Assembly (NCBI GenBank): GCA_029219285.1 | Contig: JAQXTC010000070.1 | Span: forward strand, 1-36,591 | Direction of reading: 5' to 3' | Source of the DNA: Clostridiaceae bacterium | GTDB lineage: Bacteria > Bacillota > Clostridia > Clostridiales > Clostridiaceae | DNA length: 36,591 bases | Shown: in pieces, positions 7,943 to 17,274 of the stretch | Layout of the letters: the number at the start of each line of letters is the position of its first letter | Position numbering within the stretch: the stretch's first letter is position 1 | Made by a program: the position numbers and the translations under genes | Notes under the pieces: model-generated | Told to the model about the DNA's origin: nothing | Databases searched by the model: none | Seen by the model: the letters and a program-made list of their open reading frames with translations, nothing else

Positions 7943-9973
7943 TTATTTTTCATCTAATGGTTCATTTAATTTCTCTGTGCCTTTAAGAACAAATCTACCA
8001 TTTTCTATTATAATTATTTTCTCTCCAGTCTTTGTATAAACAGCTATTTCTCCAAGTTCATCATATGGAATAGTAATGTCTGTATGACAATTAAAATATG
8101 CTTTTGACATATCTGTTTTTCTTAAAATAGATTTTTCATTGTCCTTAGCAACTATTTCTTTACCATCTGGATTATATACTTTATTATCTTCACTCATTGA
8201 ATAACAAGTATCTCCCATAGCAAAGTGTGGACCTGTTTTTTCAGCTATAAGTATAGGAAGTTTATCTTGAATTCCATACTTTTGCCCCATAACATACGCT
8301 GTTGTGTTAGTTCCTATAGCAAACTCTCCTATTGGAATTGATTCATGATTAAATAATATATTTTCCTTTACAAACTTCTTGTTTTCTTCATCATTATCAA
8401 AATTGTTACAATTATAAGAAGCAATCATTCCATCTTTTAAGTCTATCTCTAAATCTTTATATTTAAGTCCATTTAAAAATACTTCTGTTACATGAAGTTT
8501 TCCATTTGTTCCGCTTAAGACTGGTGATGTAAAGACTTCACCAACAGGAATATTAACATCTGCTCTACAATTTTCAAAAATAGTTTCCTTAGATGGATCC
8601 TTTAATTTATATAAATTAACTTTTAAATCTGTTTTATTTTTTCCCATTCCCAAAACTCTAACATAATCACCTTTATCTAAAGCATCAATTATACTTTGTT
8701 GAATATCTCCATAAAGTTTATTATCCAAGTTATTAACTTTTATAGTTTCTTCAAATATTTCATTAAACCTTTCACCTATTTCTGGTGTTGGATAAGCAAT
8801 TATTGTGAAGCTTGTCTCATTGCCTTTCATATATTTATTTCTCAAAATAGACATTTCTCTACTTAGCTTAACATCTAATTCTCTTTGTTCTGTTGTTAAA
8901 GCAATAGATTCCTTTTTATTTTTAGGTTCAAAATTCTTTTCTCCAAAAGTTTCAATAGCAGCTGGTCCACCATAAAGACACAATAAATCTTCATATTTTT
9001 GGCATGCTTTTTCAACTGCTTCTAAACTCTTTTTCATATAATTATCATTTAAGTAAATTGCATAATCATATCTATGATCATATTTATATTGTCTATTGGT
9101 ATAGTAGGGTTGATATAATGTGCAAACAGCATCTAATCCTATTTTCTTAAAGTTTTCTATAGCAGCTCTTGCCATTCTTTCAAATCCAATAGAATAATAT
9201 ATGTTTACAAATTTCTTCTTACTTATATCTAAATTATTAGTAACAAAACCTCTTTCGTATCCTTCAGTATATGTATTAGCCATAGACTTTACCTTTTCTT
9301 CTGAAAGTCCATTAAAGAAGTTTGCTATTGCTATTTCCCTATCACTTACATAACCATCATACTTATATAAATATCTTAAATCAGTCAAATCTGATTCCAT
9401 AATAATACTTTTCAAATAATCTCTATCTTTATCAATAAACTTTCTAAACTTTTCATCATATGCAATATTAACATTAGCGAAAGCATTTTCTTCAATTGCT
9501 TTTTTAACTCCATCTATATCTTCATTATCTTGAACTAAAACATTATATACTTCATTAAATAATTTTAATGAAGATACTACATCGAATAATCTATAAGCAA
9601 ATGTACTTTCTATTTTATTTCTTCCATTAACATAAACAAAACTTAATAATTGTCCCAATTCTTTTCCTAATACCTTAACTGCAAATTCTGTATTAGCATA
9701 ACTATTTTTATAATTATCACCTAGAATATCTATATATATCTTTTCATTTAATGCTTTTGCTTCTGTTAATGACATATTTTCAATTGTCTTAGCTTCAACC
9801 TTGTCAGTTATTTCTTCAAATATTGAAAGAAAAGAAGCTGTCTTTTCAAAATAATCCTTTAAATGTCCATCAAGTTTACACTTATTTTTTATTTCTTGAA
9901 CTCTTCCCATTTCTGTTCTATATTCATCTATAAAACCGGAATTTTCTTTATTGAATATTTCTACATAATTCAT
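7943..9973 (-). CDS. M29-type metallo-aminopeptidase (thermophilic aminopeptidase family) with large N-terminal region
   Basis: A protein of about 676 aa. The C-terminal half matches M29 aminopeptidases: NIPVGEVFTSPV with a metal-binding Glu, SGTNGKLHV, the region DLKDGMIASYNCNNFDND, IPIGEFAIGTN (Glu), and EKTGPHFAMGDTCYS (His and Asp). These enzymes use two metal ions to remove N-terminal residues from peptides in the cytoplasm. The first 300 or so residues are helical with no motif I recognise; M29 members such as AmpS are about 410 aa, so this is an extended form. There is no signal peptide. ATG 9979 is only one base behind the GGGGG ribosome site, while ATG 9973 is 7 bases behind it and is preferred. 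The gene stands alone. Confidence 0.85.
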   Translation of the reverse strand: MNYVEIFNKENSGFIDEYRTEMGRVQEIKNKCKLDGHLKDYFEKTASFLSIFEEITDKVEAKTIENMSLTEAKALNEKIYIDILGDNYKNSYANTEFAVKVLGKELGQLLSFVYVNGRNKIESTFAYRLFDVVSSLKLFNEVYNVLVQDNEDIDGVKKAIEENAFANVNIAYDEKFRKFIDKDRDYLKSIIMESDLTDLRYLYKYDGYVSDREIAIANFFNGLSEEKVKSMANTYTEGYERGFVTNNLDISKKKFVNIYYSIGFERMARAAIENFKKIGLDAVCTLYQPYYTNRQYKYDHRYDYAIYLNDNYMKKSLEAVEKACQKYEDLLCLYGGPAAIETFGEKNFEPKNKKESIALTTEQRELDVKLSREMSILRNKYMKGNETSFTIIAYPTPEIGERFNEIFEETIKVNNLDNKLYGDIQQSIIDALDKGDYVRVLGMGKNKTDLKVNLYKLKDPSKETIFENCRADVNIPVGEVFTSPVLSGTNGKLHVTEVFLNGLKYKDLEIDLKDGMIASYNCNNFDNDEENKKFVKENILFNHESIPIGEFAIGTNTTAYVMGQKYGIQDKLPILIAEKTGPHFAMGDTCYSMSEDNKVYNPDGKEIVAKDNEKSILRKTDMSKAYFNCHTDITIPYDELGEIAVYTKTGEKIIIIENGRFVLKGTEKLNEPLDEK

Positions 9974-10033
9974 ATTCATTCCCCCTTTTTAACTATATTT
10001 TTACTATACCATAATTCAGATGTTATTTTTAGT

Positions 10034-10071
10034 AAAAAAAATAATTCAGCATAAATAAATGCTGAACTATT
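10034..10071 (-). terminator. Terminator behind the decayed chemoreceptor gene
   Basis: On the minus strand AATAGTTCAGCAT pairs with ATGCTGAATTATT, followed by eight T. Confidence 0.9.
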
Positions 10072-10080
10072 AATTACAAA

Positions 10081-10852
10081 TTAGATTTTAAACCCTTCAA
10101 TTAACTCATTCAGTTTCTGAGCCAAATTAGCTTGAGACTCTGCCGTTGCTGCCACTTCGGACATACTACATGATGTTTCTTTTATATCACTTAATATTTG
10201 ATTTGAATTTCTTCTAGATTCTTCTGAATTATTTGCCATCACCTGCACCATATTATATATTTCTTTAATAGCCTTATCCAACTCTTCTGTCCTACCTGCA
10301 ATGTCTGATGAAATACCACAAATTTTTTCTGCATTATCATAATAATACTCATTATCCTCTATAAAGTCTCTAAATTGTTTTTTTATATCTACATTAATAA
10401 ACTTTAATACTTCATTACTATTATCTGACAACTTCTTAAATGCTTCTTGAACTTTTACCAGTCGATGCTGACAATTCTATAGCACTAGAACTTATATTAG
10501 TTATTAATTCTTTTACATTTTGTTGTGCAATATTTAAAGCCTCTGCTGTTTGCCCTAATTCTGTTTTATCCCTTATCTTAATTGCTTCAGAAAAATCATA
10601 TTTTGAAAATCTTTTTGCTAAATCTTTAATTTCTATTAATGGCTTAGTTATAAGTGTTGCCATTTTTATTGCTCCACAAACTGCTATTACAATTAATACT
10701 ATCATACTCACAACTAAACTAATAATTATATTTGTTACACTTTCTTGTAATTCTTGTGCCTTGATTTCAAACATTTTATCTATATCTTCACTGTCTGGTT
10801 GCGGATGTTCTTTATTTATTTCTAGTTGAGTTACTCTATTGTTATTTAACAA
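10081..10852 (-). pseudogene. Chemoreceptor (MCP) remnant, lacking the sensor and the signalling tip
   Basis: Two frames of one broken gene. Codons from about 10852 give a short stub, TM2 (TNIIISLVVSMIVLIVIAV) and HAMP (KPLIEIKDLAKRFSKYDFSEAI), then ...SSAIELSASTG and a shifted end at 10436. From about 10455 the other frame gives VKVQEAFKKLSDNSNEVLKF down to the C-terminus KLNELIEGFKI. Compared with the intact receptor at 3096-4862, about 170 codons, including the whole conserved CheA/CheW-contact tip, are deleted between SAST and KVQEAFKK, and the join is out of frame. TM1 and the Cache sensor are also missing, with a stop just upstream. Its terminator survives at 10034-10071. It cannot signal. 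Confidence 0.9.
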
Positions 10853-10970
10853 AACCTAAGTTTCATCATATGAATAATATAGTATAGTTTCCTTAAATAT
10901 TCCTTAAATGAATATGTAATATTGATTTTTTGCATGTCAACATTAATTGAGTAAAATTCCAACTTAACTT

Positions 10971-11011
10971 TACAAACTTTCATCAATTAGTGCACACCAT
11001 GCTAGGCGAAC
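10971..11011 (-). mobile_element. Vestigial group II intron 5' end
   Basis: On the minus strand GTTCGCCTAGCATGGTGTGCAC, then TAATTGATGAAAGTTTGTAA, aligns with the first 45 bases of the intron at 407-363 with about 80% identity and one gap. Homology ends at 10971. Like the other copy it starts directly behind a terminator T-run (11012-11019). It is too short to be active: the scar of an old, deleted insertion. Confidence 0.75.
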
Positions 11012-11041
11012 TAAAAAAACTGCGACCAAGTAAGTCGCAAT
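11012..11041 (-). terminator. Terminator of the BaiN-like gene
   Basis: On the minus strand TTGCGAC and GTCGCAG form a 7-bp stem with a 7-nt loop and are followed by seven T. The decayed intron end begins right after it. Confidence 0.85.
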
Positions 11042-11097
11042 TTATATATTATTTAAAAAACCTCCAAAGGAGCTTCAACTTAATTTCACACTTTTTA

Positions 11098-12306
11098 TTA
11101 GTTGGTTTCACCAGCCAAGTATCCTGTAGAAAATGCTATTTGTAAGTTATAGCCACCAGTTTCAGCATCTATATCTATAACTTCTCCAGCAAAATATAAA
11201 TTTTTAATAATCTTTGATTCCATAGTAGATGAATTAATTTCCTTTACATTAACTCCTCCAGAAGTCACTTGAGCTGCTTTAATGCTTAAAGTTTCTCTAG
11301 CTGTAAGTTTCATTTCCTTAATATATTCAAGTATTTTATTTTCATCTTCCTTTTTCAACTCACTTGCTTTAACATTAGTTAAATTCAGCATTTGAAAAAT
11401 TTCCTTTAGAAATTTCTGTGGAAGAATTCCCTTTAAATTATTAAGTACTGTCTTATGCATATTACTCTTTATTATTTGAGACAGTTCTTCTTTTGACTTA
11501 TTGCTTAAAAAATCTAATACAATTTCTATATCTTCATTATAAAGTTGTTTATTAATATATGATGATAACTTCAATACAGCAGGACCCGAAATTCCAAAAT
11601 GGGTAAAAATCATATCTCCTACCTTTTCAAATTTCTTTTTTTTCACTTTTGCAGAAACTACTACATCCTTCATTGCTATACCTTGAAGAGCTTTCACAAA
11701 ATCTTCTTTTATAACTAAAGGAATTAATGCCGGATATAGGTTAGTTATGTTATGCCCATGTTTTTTTAATACTTCATACATGGCACCATCTGATCCAGTA
11801 GATGGAAAACTTTTACCACCTGTTGTTATGATAACTTTATCACCAAATAAGTTTTTTCCGCTATCAGTAACAACTCCTTTAATCATCTTATCTTCAACAA
11901 TTAAATCATTAACTCTCTTGTTGTATAATACTTTCACTCTCTTATTATGTAATTCTCTTCTTAAAAGCTCTATTACTTCATCAGCTTTATCACTTTTAGT
12001 ATATACTTTCTCATCAAGTTCCACCTTATATTCTAGTCCTAATTCACTTAAGTAATCTAAAAGTTGAACATTAGAAAATGTATATAAAGCACTATATAAA
12101 AATTTTTTATTAGTCACTATCTTATCAAAAAATTCTTCAATATCTCTATTATTAGTAATATTACATCTTCCACCACCTGTTAGTCTTAACTTTGAACCTA
12201 TTTCGCTATTTCCTTCAATTAATATAACTTCATTGTTATGTCTTGCTGCGTTAATAGAAGCCATAATACCTGCTGGACCGCCTCCAACAACAATAACTTT
12301 TGACAT
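11098..12306 (-). CDS. FAD-dependent oxidoreductase, HI0933/YhiN/BaiN family
   Basis: A 402-aa flavoprotein. Features: dinucleotide-binding VIVVGGGPAGIMAS (4-17), ILIEGNSEIGSKLRLTGGGRCNITN (family signature around 28-52), IITTGGKSFPSTGSDG near 160-175, GVVTDSG..., and the C-terminal NLYFAGEVIDIDAETGGYNLQIAFSTGYLAG typical of this family. Relatives include BaiN, linked to reduction of bile-acid intermediates, and many uncharacterised housekeeping flavoproteins. Substrate cannot be assigned here, so the BaiN name is not transferred. The ribosome site AGAGGTG is 8 bases before ATG and lies inside the strong hairpin 12314-12356. The gene sits downstream of, and in the same direction as, the GH13 gene. 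Confidence 0.92.
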   Translation of the reverse strand: MSKVIVVGGGPAGIMASINAARHNNEVILIEGNSEIGSKLRLTGGGRCNITNNRDIEEFFDKIVTNKKFLYSALYTFSNVQLLDYLSELGLEYKVELDEKVYTKSDKADEVIELLRRELHNKRVKVLYNKRVNDLIVEDKMIKGVVTDSGKNLFGDKVIITTGGKSFPSTGSDGAMYEVLKKHGHNITNLYPALIPLVIKEDFVKALQGIAMKDVVVSAKVKKKKFEKVGDMIFTHFGISGPAVLKLSSYINKQLYNEDIEIVLDFLSNKSKEELSQIIKSNMHKTVLNNLKGILPQKFLKEIFQMLNLTNVKASELKKEDENKILEYIKEMKLTARETLSIKAAQVTSGGVNVKEINSSTMESKIIKNLYFAGEVIDIDAETGGYNLQIAFSTGYLAGETN

Positions 12307-12313
12307 AAATACA

Positions 12314-12356
12314 CCTCTGTATGCTTAATATATTCTAATATTATAGCATACAGAGG
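12314..12356 (-). promoter_or_regulatory. Perfect hairpin covering the ribosome site of the flavoprotein gene
   Basis: A 12-bp perfect inverted repeat (12314-12325 with 12345-12356), extended inward by TAATAT/ATATTA. On the minus strand the distal arm ends in AGAGG, which is the Shine-Dalgarno core of the gene at 12306. No T-run follows, so it is not a usual terminator. It could mask the ribosome site or act as a processing site between the GH13 and flavoprotein genes. Confidence 0.6.
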
Positions 12357-12369
12357 CTTGTCATTTAAT

Positions 12370-14262
12370 CTACACTTTAAAAATATAACTTGTATGTGCT
12401 TTTACAATTAAATTCATCTTTCCATCTATAACTGAATAATGAAGAGGTATATTGAATTCATCCTTGCTCTTATTAAAACTAAATTTTCCAAAAGCATCTA
12501 TAGGAATCTTAACTTCTCTATTAGTATCATCAGTAGAACATACCATTACCCATAATTCTTCATCTGTGAACCTAACATATGAAAATACATAATCATTATC
12601 ACTTATTACCTTAAATCCACCTTCTGTAAATGCTTTATTGTTTTTCTTAATTTCAATAAGTTTTGAATATAAATTAAAGTATTTTGATTCTTTAAAATTC
12701 ATATTCCATGGCATTGGATATCTACAACCTTCAATTGTTTCTAATGTTCCATCTATACCAGCTTCATCTCCGTAATAGACACTACTTGTACCGATTAAAG
12801 TTAACAACATAATAACTGCTGCTCTATAGTCATCAAATGAAACATTTTTATCATTATGAAGTCTTGAAATATCATGACTATCTAACAAATTAAACTGATT
12901 TTCTTGAATTACAGTAGGCAATTTTGCTAAGTGTTCCATTATTCTATTATGCAAATCCTTAGCAGTCATCCTATATTTAACTTTTCTAAGGATTTCATTT
13001 CTCATGCTAAAGGCATCTGCTTGTCCAACAAACTGTCTAACAGGTCTTCCACATCCATAATAATTCATAGCTGAATCCCATTCATTACCCATTAAGAATT
13101 CAGAGCAATCACACCAATCTTCTGCAAGAATATATGCATCCTTATTAGTTTCCTTAATGCTCTTTCTTATTTCCGGCCAAACCTCATGATGCAGCTGTAT
13201 TTCATTATTTCTTGCCATAACATCTGCCACATCAAATCTCCAACCATCAATATTATAAGGTGCTTTTAACCATTTTTTAACAAGAGAATCTTCAGACTTG
13301 TATAATGTATTTCTAAGTTCTTCTGATGTATAATTTAAAGTTGGTAAAGTATCAACACCAGCCCAAGCTTTATAAGTATTATCTTCATTAAAGAAATAAT
13401 AATTTCTTTCCTTTACGTTTTTATTATTATAGGCACCTACACTTTTATCAAAGAATAATCCATCTTTATTAAACCACTTACTTGCTGTACCTGTATGATT
13501 AATGGAAACATCCAATATAAGTTTCATATCATTTTCATGCAATGTTCTTGTTAATTCTTCTAACGCCTTATCTCCTCCCAAGTGAGGATCTACAGTAAAA
13601 TAATCTAAACAATCATACTTGTGAACAGTTGCCGCATAAAAAATCGGATTTAAGTATATAGCATTTATTCCAAGCTCTTTTAAATAAGGGATTTTAGCCT
13701 TAACCCCTTCTAAATCGCCGCCATAAAAATCCAAACAAAAACTTTCTCCATATTCCTTAGGAATACTATTCCATTCCTTAACGTTAATAGTCTTATGTCC
13801 ATCAAATTCATATTCTCCATCTTTAACATCGTTTTCTTTGTTTCCATTACAAAATCTATCTGGGAATATTTGATAAAACACACTTTCTTTAACCCAGCTT
13901 GGTTGATCATAATTAATAAGAATTTTAAAATCGTAAGTTTCATCTGGAATATACGTAGTAATTTCTTTTTGAGTATAATAATAAATACAATTATCTGTTG
14001 CTATATAGAAATGATACTGAAATATATCTTCGTATACTTTTACTTTGGCTTTATAATAAATTAATCCGTTAGTTTCCCTGTCTCTATCCATTTTAATTAA
14101 ATCTTCAACACCATTTATTTTTGCTCTTAAGAATACGCCATTTACTGGTGATGATTTATACATTCTTATATAAATTTCAATTTCTTCTCCTCTTCTAGGT
14201 AAAGGATTACTTACGAAATACTTTGTTCCATCAGAATAAATACTTTTTAACCACTCATTCAT
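12370..14262 (-). CDS. Intracellular GH13 enzyme, neopullulanase/cyclomaltodextrinase type
   Basis: A 630-aa glycoside hydrolase. Residues about 1-125 are a beta-sandwich like CBM34 (Y-S-D-G-TKYFVSNPLPRRGEEIEIYIRMY). The (beta/alpha)8 barrel starts at WVKESVFYQIFPDRFCNG. Conserved regions: LILDVSINHTG, GWRFDVADVM (nucleophile Asp near 342), ILAEDW (acid Glu near 379), and NLLDSHDISR (transition-state Asp near 461). The region YLNPIFYAATVHKYDCLDYFTVDPHLGG is typical of the GH13_20 group, which opens cyclodextrins, pullulan or maltodextrins in the cytoplasm. There is no signal peptide, consistent with intracellular use of imported oligosaccharides, but no sugar transporter is nearby. All catalytic residues are present. 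Confidence 0.92.
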   Translation of the reverse strand: MNEWLKSIYSDGTKYFVSNPLPRRGEEIEIYIRMYKSSPVNGVFLRAKINGVEDLIKMDRDRETNGLIYYKAKVKVYEDIFQYHFYIATDNCIYYYTQKEITTYIPDETYDFKILINYDQPSWVKESVFYQIFPDRFCNGNKENDVKDGEYEFDGHKTINVKEWNSIPKEYGESFCLDFYGGDLEGVKAKIPYLKELGINAIYLNPIFYAATVHKYDCLDYFTVDPHLGGDKALEELTRTLHENDMKLILDVSINHTGTASKWFNKDGLFFDKSVGAYNNKNVKERNYYFFNEDNTYKAWAGVDTLPTLNYTSEELRNTLYKSEDSLVKKWLKAPYNIDGWRFDVADVMARNNEIQLHHEVWPEIRKSIKETNKDAYILAEDWCDCSEFLMGNEWDSAMNYYGCGRPVRQFVGQADAFSMRNEILRKVKYRMTAKDLHNRIMEHLAKLPTVIQENQFNLLDSHDISRLHNDKNVSFDDYRAAVIMLLTLIGTSSVYYGDEAGIDGTLETIEGCRYPMPWNMNFKESKYFNLYSKLIEIKKNNKAFTEGGFKVISDNDYVFSYVRFTDEELWVMVCSTDDTNREVKIPIDAFGKFSFNKSKDEFNIPLHYSVIDGKMNLIVKAHTSYIFKV

Positions 14263-14383
14263 AACTATAGCCTCTTTTCCTATTTTTTCTATAATTATAA
14301 ATATTTTGATTCCAATGTCTCAATGCACATTTATTACAAATTTAACATAATAAAAAACATACTTTCATAAATCATGCTATACT

Positions 14384-15136
14384 CTAAACTCCTCTTATTT
14401 TCCCTGAATATACATCATTGCGTGGAAGCCAATCCAAAAATTTTTCTACTTCTATATTCCAAAACCGCCATTCATGTTTATATCCTTTAATTTCATCCCA
14501 TGTAACGTCAATATTATTATTAATTAAATAATCTCTAAACTTAATATCATTACTATATAAAAAATCCAAAGTACCACATGCCATATAAATCTTAGGGCAC
14601 TTAGTTTTATCCTTAACAATCTTATCTACTAATTTTTTAGGATTAATAGCATTTTTACTAATATCACTGACATCTATTGCTGGTGAAAAAGCTCCGATTG
14701 CATTGAATCTTTCTGGATTGGATAATCCATGAATTAATGCCCCATATCCTCCCATTGATAATCCTGCTATATATTTGTTTTCTTTCTTTTTTGAAACGGG
14801 AAACATATTTTCAACAAACTCTGGTAATTCTTCACTTACAAAATCAAAATACCTATCTTCTTCTGAAATATTTGAATAGAATTTATTTTCTCCTGAAAGC
14901 ATAACAACTGCAATATTTCTTTCTTCTGCAAAAAGTTCAATATTGCTGTAAGAAGTCCAAGTAGCATGATTATTGCCATATCCATGTAATAAATATAATA
15001 CTGGATATTTCTCAATAATATTATGACTAACATTCTCATCTCCAACTTCTGGCATTGTAGTAGTTGGAATTATCACTGTTAAGTCTACCGCTCTCTTTAG
15101 TATATAAGAAATAAAATTACAATTTATCCTTGCCAT
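14384..15136 (-). CDS. Alpha/beta-hydrolase esterase, esterase D/EstA type
   Basis: A 250-aa serine hydrolase. PVLYLLHGYGNNHATWTSYSNI holds the oxyanion-hole HG. The nucleophile elbow is YIAGLSMGGYGAL (Ser near residue 127). The acid is likely Asp in ACGTLDFLYSND and the base His in IKGYKHEWRFW near 225. This layout matches the esterase D / tributyrin esterase (EstA) group that acts on short acyl esters. The N-terminus has no signal peptide (MARINCNFISYILKRAVDLTVIIP), so it is probably cytosolic. AAGGGGG lies 8-10 nt before ATG. It is placed between RlmI-like and GH13 genes in the same direction; a role in de-esterifying sugars is possible but not shown. Confidence 0.88.
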   Translation of the reverse strand: MARINCNFISYILKRAVDLTVIIPTTTMPEVGDENVSHNIIEKYPVLYLLHGYGNNHATWTSYSNIELFAEERNIAVVMLSGENKFYSNISEEDRYFDFVSEELPEFVENMFPVSKKKENKYIAGLSMGGYGALIHGLSNPERFNAIGAFSPAIDVSDISKNAINPKKLVDKIVKDKTKCPKIYMACGTLDFLYSNDIKFRDYLINNNIDVTWDEIKGYKHEWRFWNIEVEKFLDWLPRNDVYSGKIRGV

Positions 15137-15203
15137 AAAACTTTCCCCCTTAACATCATTATTTTACCATTTTTTTCTTAATTCCTCATTATACGTAATG
15201 AAC

Positions 15204-15239
15204 AAAAAAATAATCCACTAATATTTAGTGGATTATTTC
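15204..15239 (-). terminator. Terminator of the RlmI-like gene
   Basis: On the minus strand AAATAATCCACTAA pairs perfectly with TTAGTGGATTATTT, followed by seven T. Confidence 0.92.
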
Positions 15240-15260
15240 TCTATAAAATTCTTTATTTAC

Positions 15261-16445
15261 CTAACATAACTTAACAAAAACAACTTTCAAATAATTTCCT
15301 TCTGGGAATTTATCCGTAACAGCAAAATCACTTGGTAAATTATATTCTTCAAGTATTTCATATCCCCTGCATCTATCTTTAAAAGCTTCATATATAAATT
15401 TCTTAAACTTATCCATATTAAATGTAGCGCAGTTTGTTGAACAAACTATTATTCCATCCTCTTCAGTTACATCTATAGCTTGCTTTACTAAGTCTGTATA
15501 ATCCTTTGCTGCACTAAATCTATTATCTTTGGATGTTGCAAAACTTGGTGGATCTAATATTACCATATCAAATTTTTTATTTTCTTTCTTAGCTGCCTTA
15601 AAATAGTGGAATATATCTTCAACTACAATTTCATGTTTATTATAATCTATTCCATTTATCTTAAAGTTCTCCCTAGTTTTTTCTAAACTTCTACTAGCTA
15701 AATCTACACTTGTTGTAATGGCTCCACCTTTGGCGGCTGCCATAGAAAAAGCACCTGTATAAGAAAATGTATTAAGAACTCGCTTTCCTTTAGCTTTTCT
15801 TCTAATTGATTTTCTTACATCCTTTTGATCTAAGAACACTCCAACCATAGCTCCATCATTTAAATATATAGCAAAGTTAACATTATTCTCTTTAACTATT
15901 AAAGGTTCTGGTGCTTTTCTTCCACAATAATAACTATCTTCATCTACCACCATACCATTATCTTCAAATCTCTTTTTCTCGTAAATACCATCAAAAGAAA
16001 CTAGAGCTTTAATGCTTTTTATAATATGTTCTTTATATTTATAGATTCCTCTGCTATACCATGTTATAAGATAATATTCATCAAAATAATCAATAGTAAG
16101 GCCTCCAATTCCATCACCTTCACCATTAAATACTCTAAATGCTGAAGTATCTTTTGAATGATATAACTTCATTCTTTTGGAAAAAGCATTTCTTAATTTA
16201 TCATAGAAAAATTTATAATCCAGATTACTCTTTCTACTATTGCTTAAAATCCACCCGCAACCTTTATTTTGCTTACCATAATATCCTCTTCCAATGAAGG
16301 TATGTTTCTTATCTTGTAAAACAACCACATCACCTTCATTCTTTAAAACTTCTGGATTTTCAAGAGCTTCTTCTAAAATTAATGGGTATCTATTCATATA
16401 TTTTTTTACAAATTCATTTTTTACTGTAAGTGTAATTTCTTTCAT
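15261..16445 (-). CDS. Class I SAM-dependent rRNA (cytosine-5) methyltransferase, RlmI/YccW type
   Basis: About 394 aa. The N-terminal PUA-like domain (about 1-75, VVVLQDKKHTFIGRGYYGKQNKGCGWIL) is followed by a central region with GEGDGIGGLTIDYF and VGVFLDQKDVRKSIRR. The Rossmann methyltransferase core has VLNTFSYTGAFSMAAAKGGA (SAM-binding loop), TSVDLASRSLEKTREN (motif II), and VILDPPSFATSK (motif IV with the PPSF substrate loop). A cysteine in CSTNCATF near the end of the core is at the position expected for the catalytic Cys. RlmI methylates C1962 of 23S rRNA in E. coli. The frame begins at ATG 16454, but ATG 16445 lies 8 bases behind AGGA and is the better start. Confidence 0.9.
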   Translation of the reverse strand: MKEITLTVKNEFVKKYMNRYPLILEEALENPEVLKNEGDVVVLQDKKHTFIGRGYYGKQNKGCGWILSNSRKSNLDYKFFYDKLRNAFSKRMKLYHSKDTSAFRVFNGEGDGIGGLTIDYFDEYYLITWYSRGIYKYKEHIIKSIKALVSFDGIYEKKRFEDNGMVVDEDSYYCGRKAPEPLIVKENNVNFAIYLNDGAMVGVFLDQKDVRKSIRRKAKGKRVLNTFSYTGAFSMAAAKGGAITTSVDLASRSLEKTRENFKINGIDYNKHEIVVEDIFHYFKAAKKENKKFDMVILDPPSFATSKDNRFSAAKDYTDLVKQAIDVTEEDGIIVCSTNCATFNMDKFKKFIYEAFKDRCRGYEILEEYNLPSDFAVTDKFPEGNYLKVVFVKLC

Positions 16446-16520
16446 ATGTACCATCCTAATTGTTTATTTTCTCCGACAATTATAACATACTTATAACACA
16501 ATCAATAGTTTTAAGGCCTA

Positions 16521-17162
16521 TTAAAAGTTTCCAAAGGCTTTATCATAAAATTCTTGTAATCTTTTATCTCTCAATTCTCTTTTTTCTTTTTTGTTGTCAT
16601 CATCATCTCTGGAATCAGTTTCTACAAAGTACTTTCCTGTACTTTCTTCTACAGACAAAGAATCTAGTGGCCATCCTGGAGTTCTCTTTGCATGTGGTTT
16701 ATTAACTATATAAAATGAATAGGCATCTATAGTTTTAGGATCTTCATCTATAAACTCATAAATAGTATCCTCATCTTTCACTATGCAATAACCATTAAGA
16801 TATGTAGCTTTTATCCTTCCCCCAAACTCATCTGCTACCTTTTTATAATATTCGATCATCTCGTCATCAGATAATTCCTTGCCATTTACTCTCCTAACAT
16901 AAAGACCTGGTTGCCTTTTATCATTTTTATCAATATCAAGAAAATATAATCCAGAATCATAAGAAATTACCGGCATCTTAGTTTCATTATAATAAGCCAA
17001 AGCCTTTATTTTTGCATTTTCTACTGGAGTATTCCCACTTTCATCGATTTTTAAATTAATATCCAACATATCAGGCGTAATTAATTGTATATCTTTATTA
17101 TTTATAAATTCTTTTATGTTCTGTACTTTATTTATATTTGATGTCCCAACTAAAACTTTCAC
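16521..17162 (-). CDS. Non-canonical purine NTP pyrophosphatase-like protein (Ham1/RdgB superfamily)
   Basis: About 213 aa. The N-terminal VLVGTSNINKVQNIKEF corresponds to the family's T/SxNxxK substrate motif. ESGNTPVENAKIKALAYYN and PVISYDSGLYFLDID match the E-N-A-x-x-K and D-S-G-L motifs of house-cleaning enzymes that hydrolyse ITP and XTP. The central and C-terminal parts (KTIDAYSFYIVNKPHAKRTPGWPLDSLS, then DSRDDDDNKKEKRE) differ from typical RdgB, so this is a divergent branch and substrate preference is uncertain. Reading can extend to TTG 17177, but that passes through the ribosome site GGGAGGG; GTG 17162 follows it by 7-8 bases and is taken as the start. Confidence 0.82.
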   Translation of the reverse strand: MKVLVGTSNINKVQNIKEFINNKDIQLITPDMLDINLKIDESGNTPVENAKIKALAYYNETKMPVISYDSGLYFLDIDKNDKRQPGLYVRRVNGKELSDDEMIEYYKKVADEFGGRIKATYLNGYCIVKDEDTIYEFIDEDPKTIDAYSFYIVNKPHAKRTPGWPLDSLSVEESTGKYFVETDSRDDDDNKKEKRELRDKRLQEFYDKAFGNF

Positions 17163-17274
17163 TTTTATCCCTCCCAAACAAATTATAACACTTTTAACAA
17201 CACCCTATTTCTTACATATTTTTTGATGAATTTGTGTTATAACTAAATTAATTAATGAAAGGAGGTTTTATATT

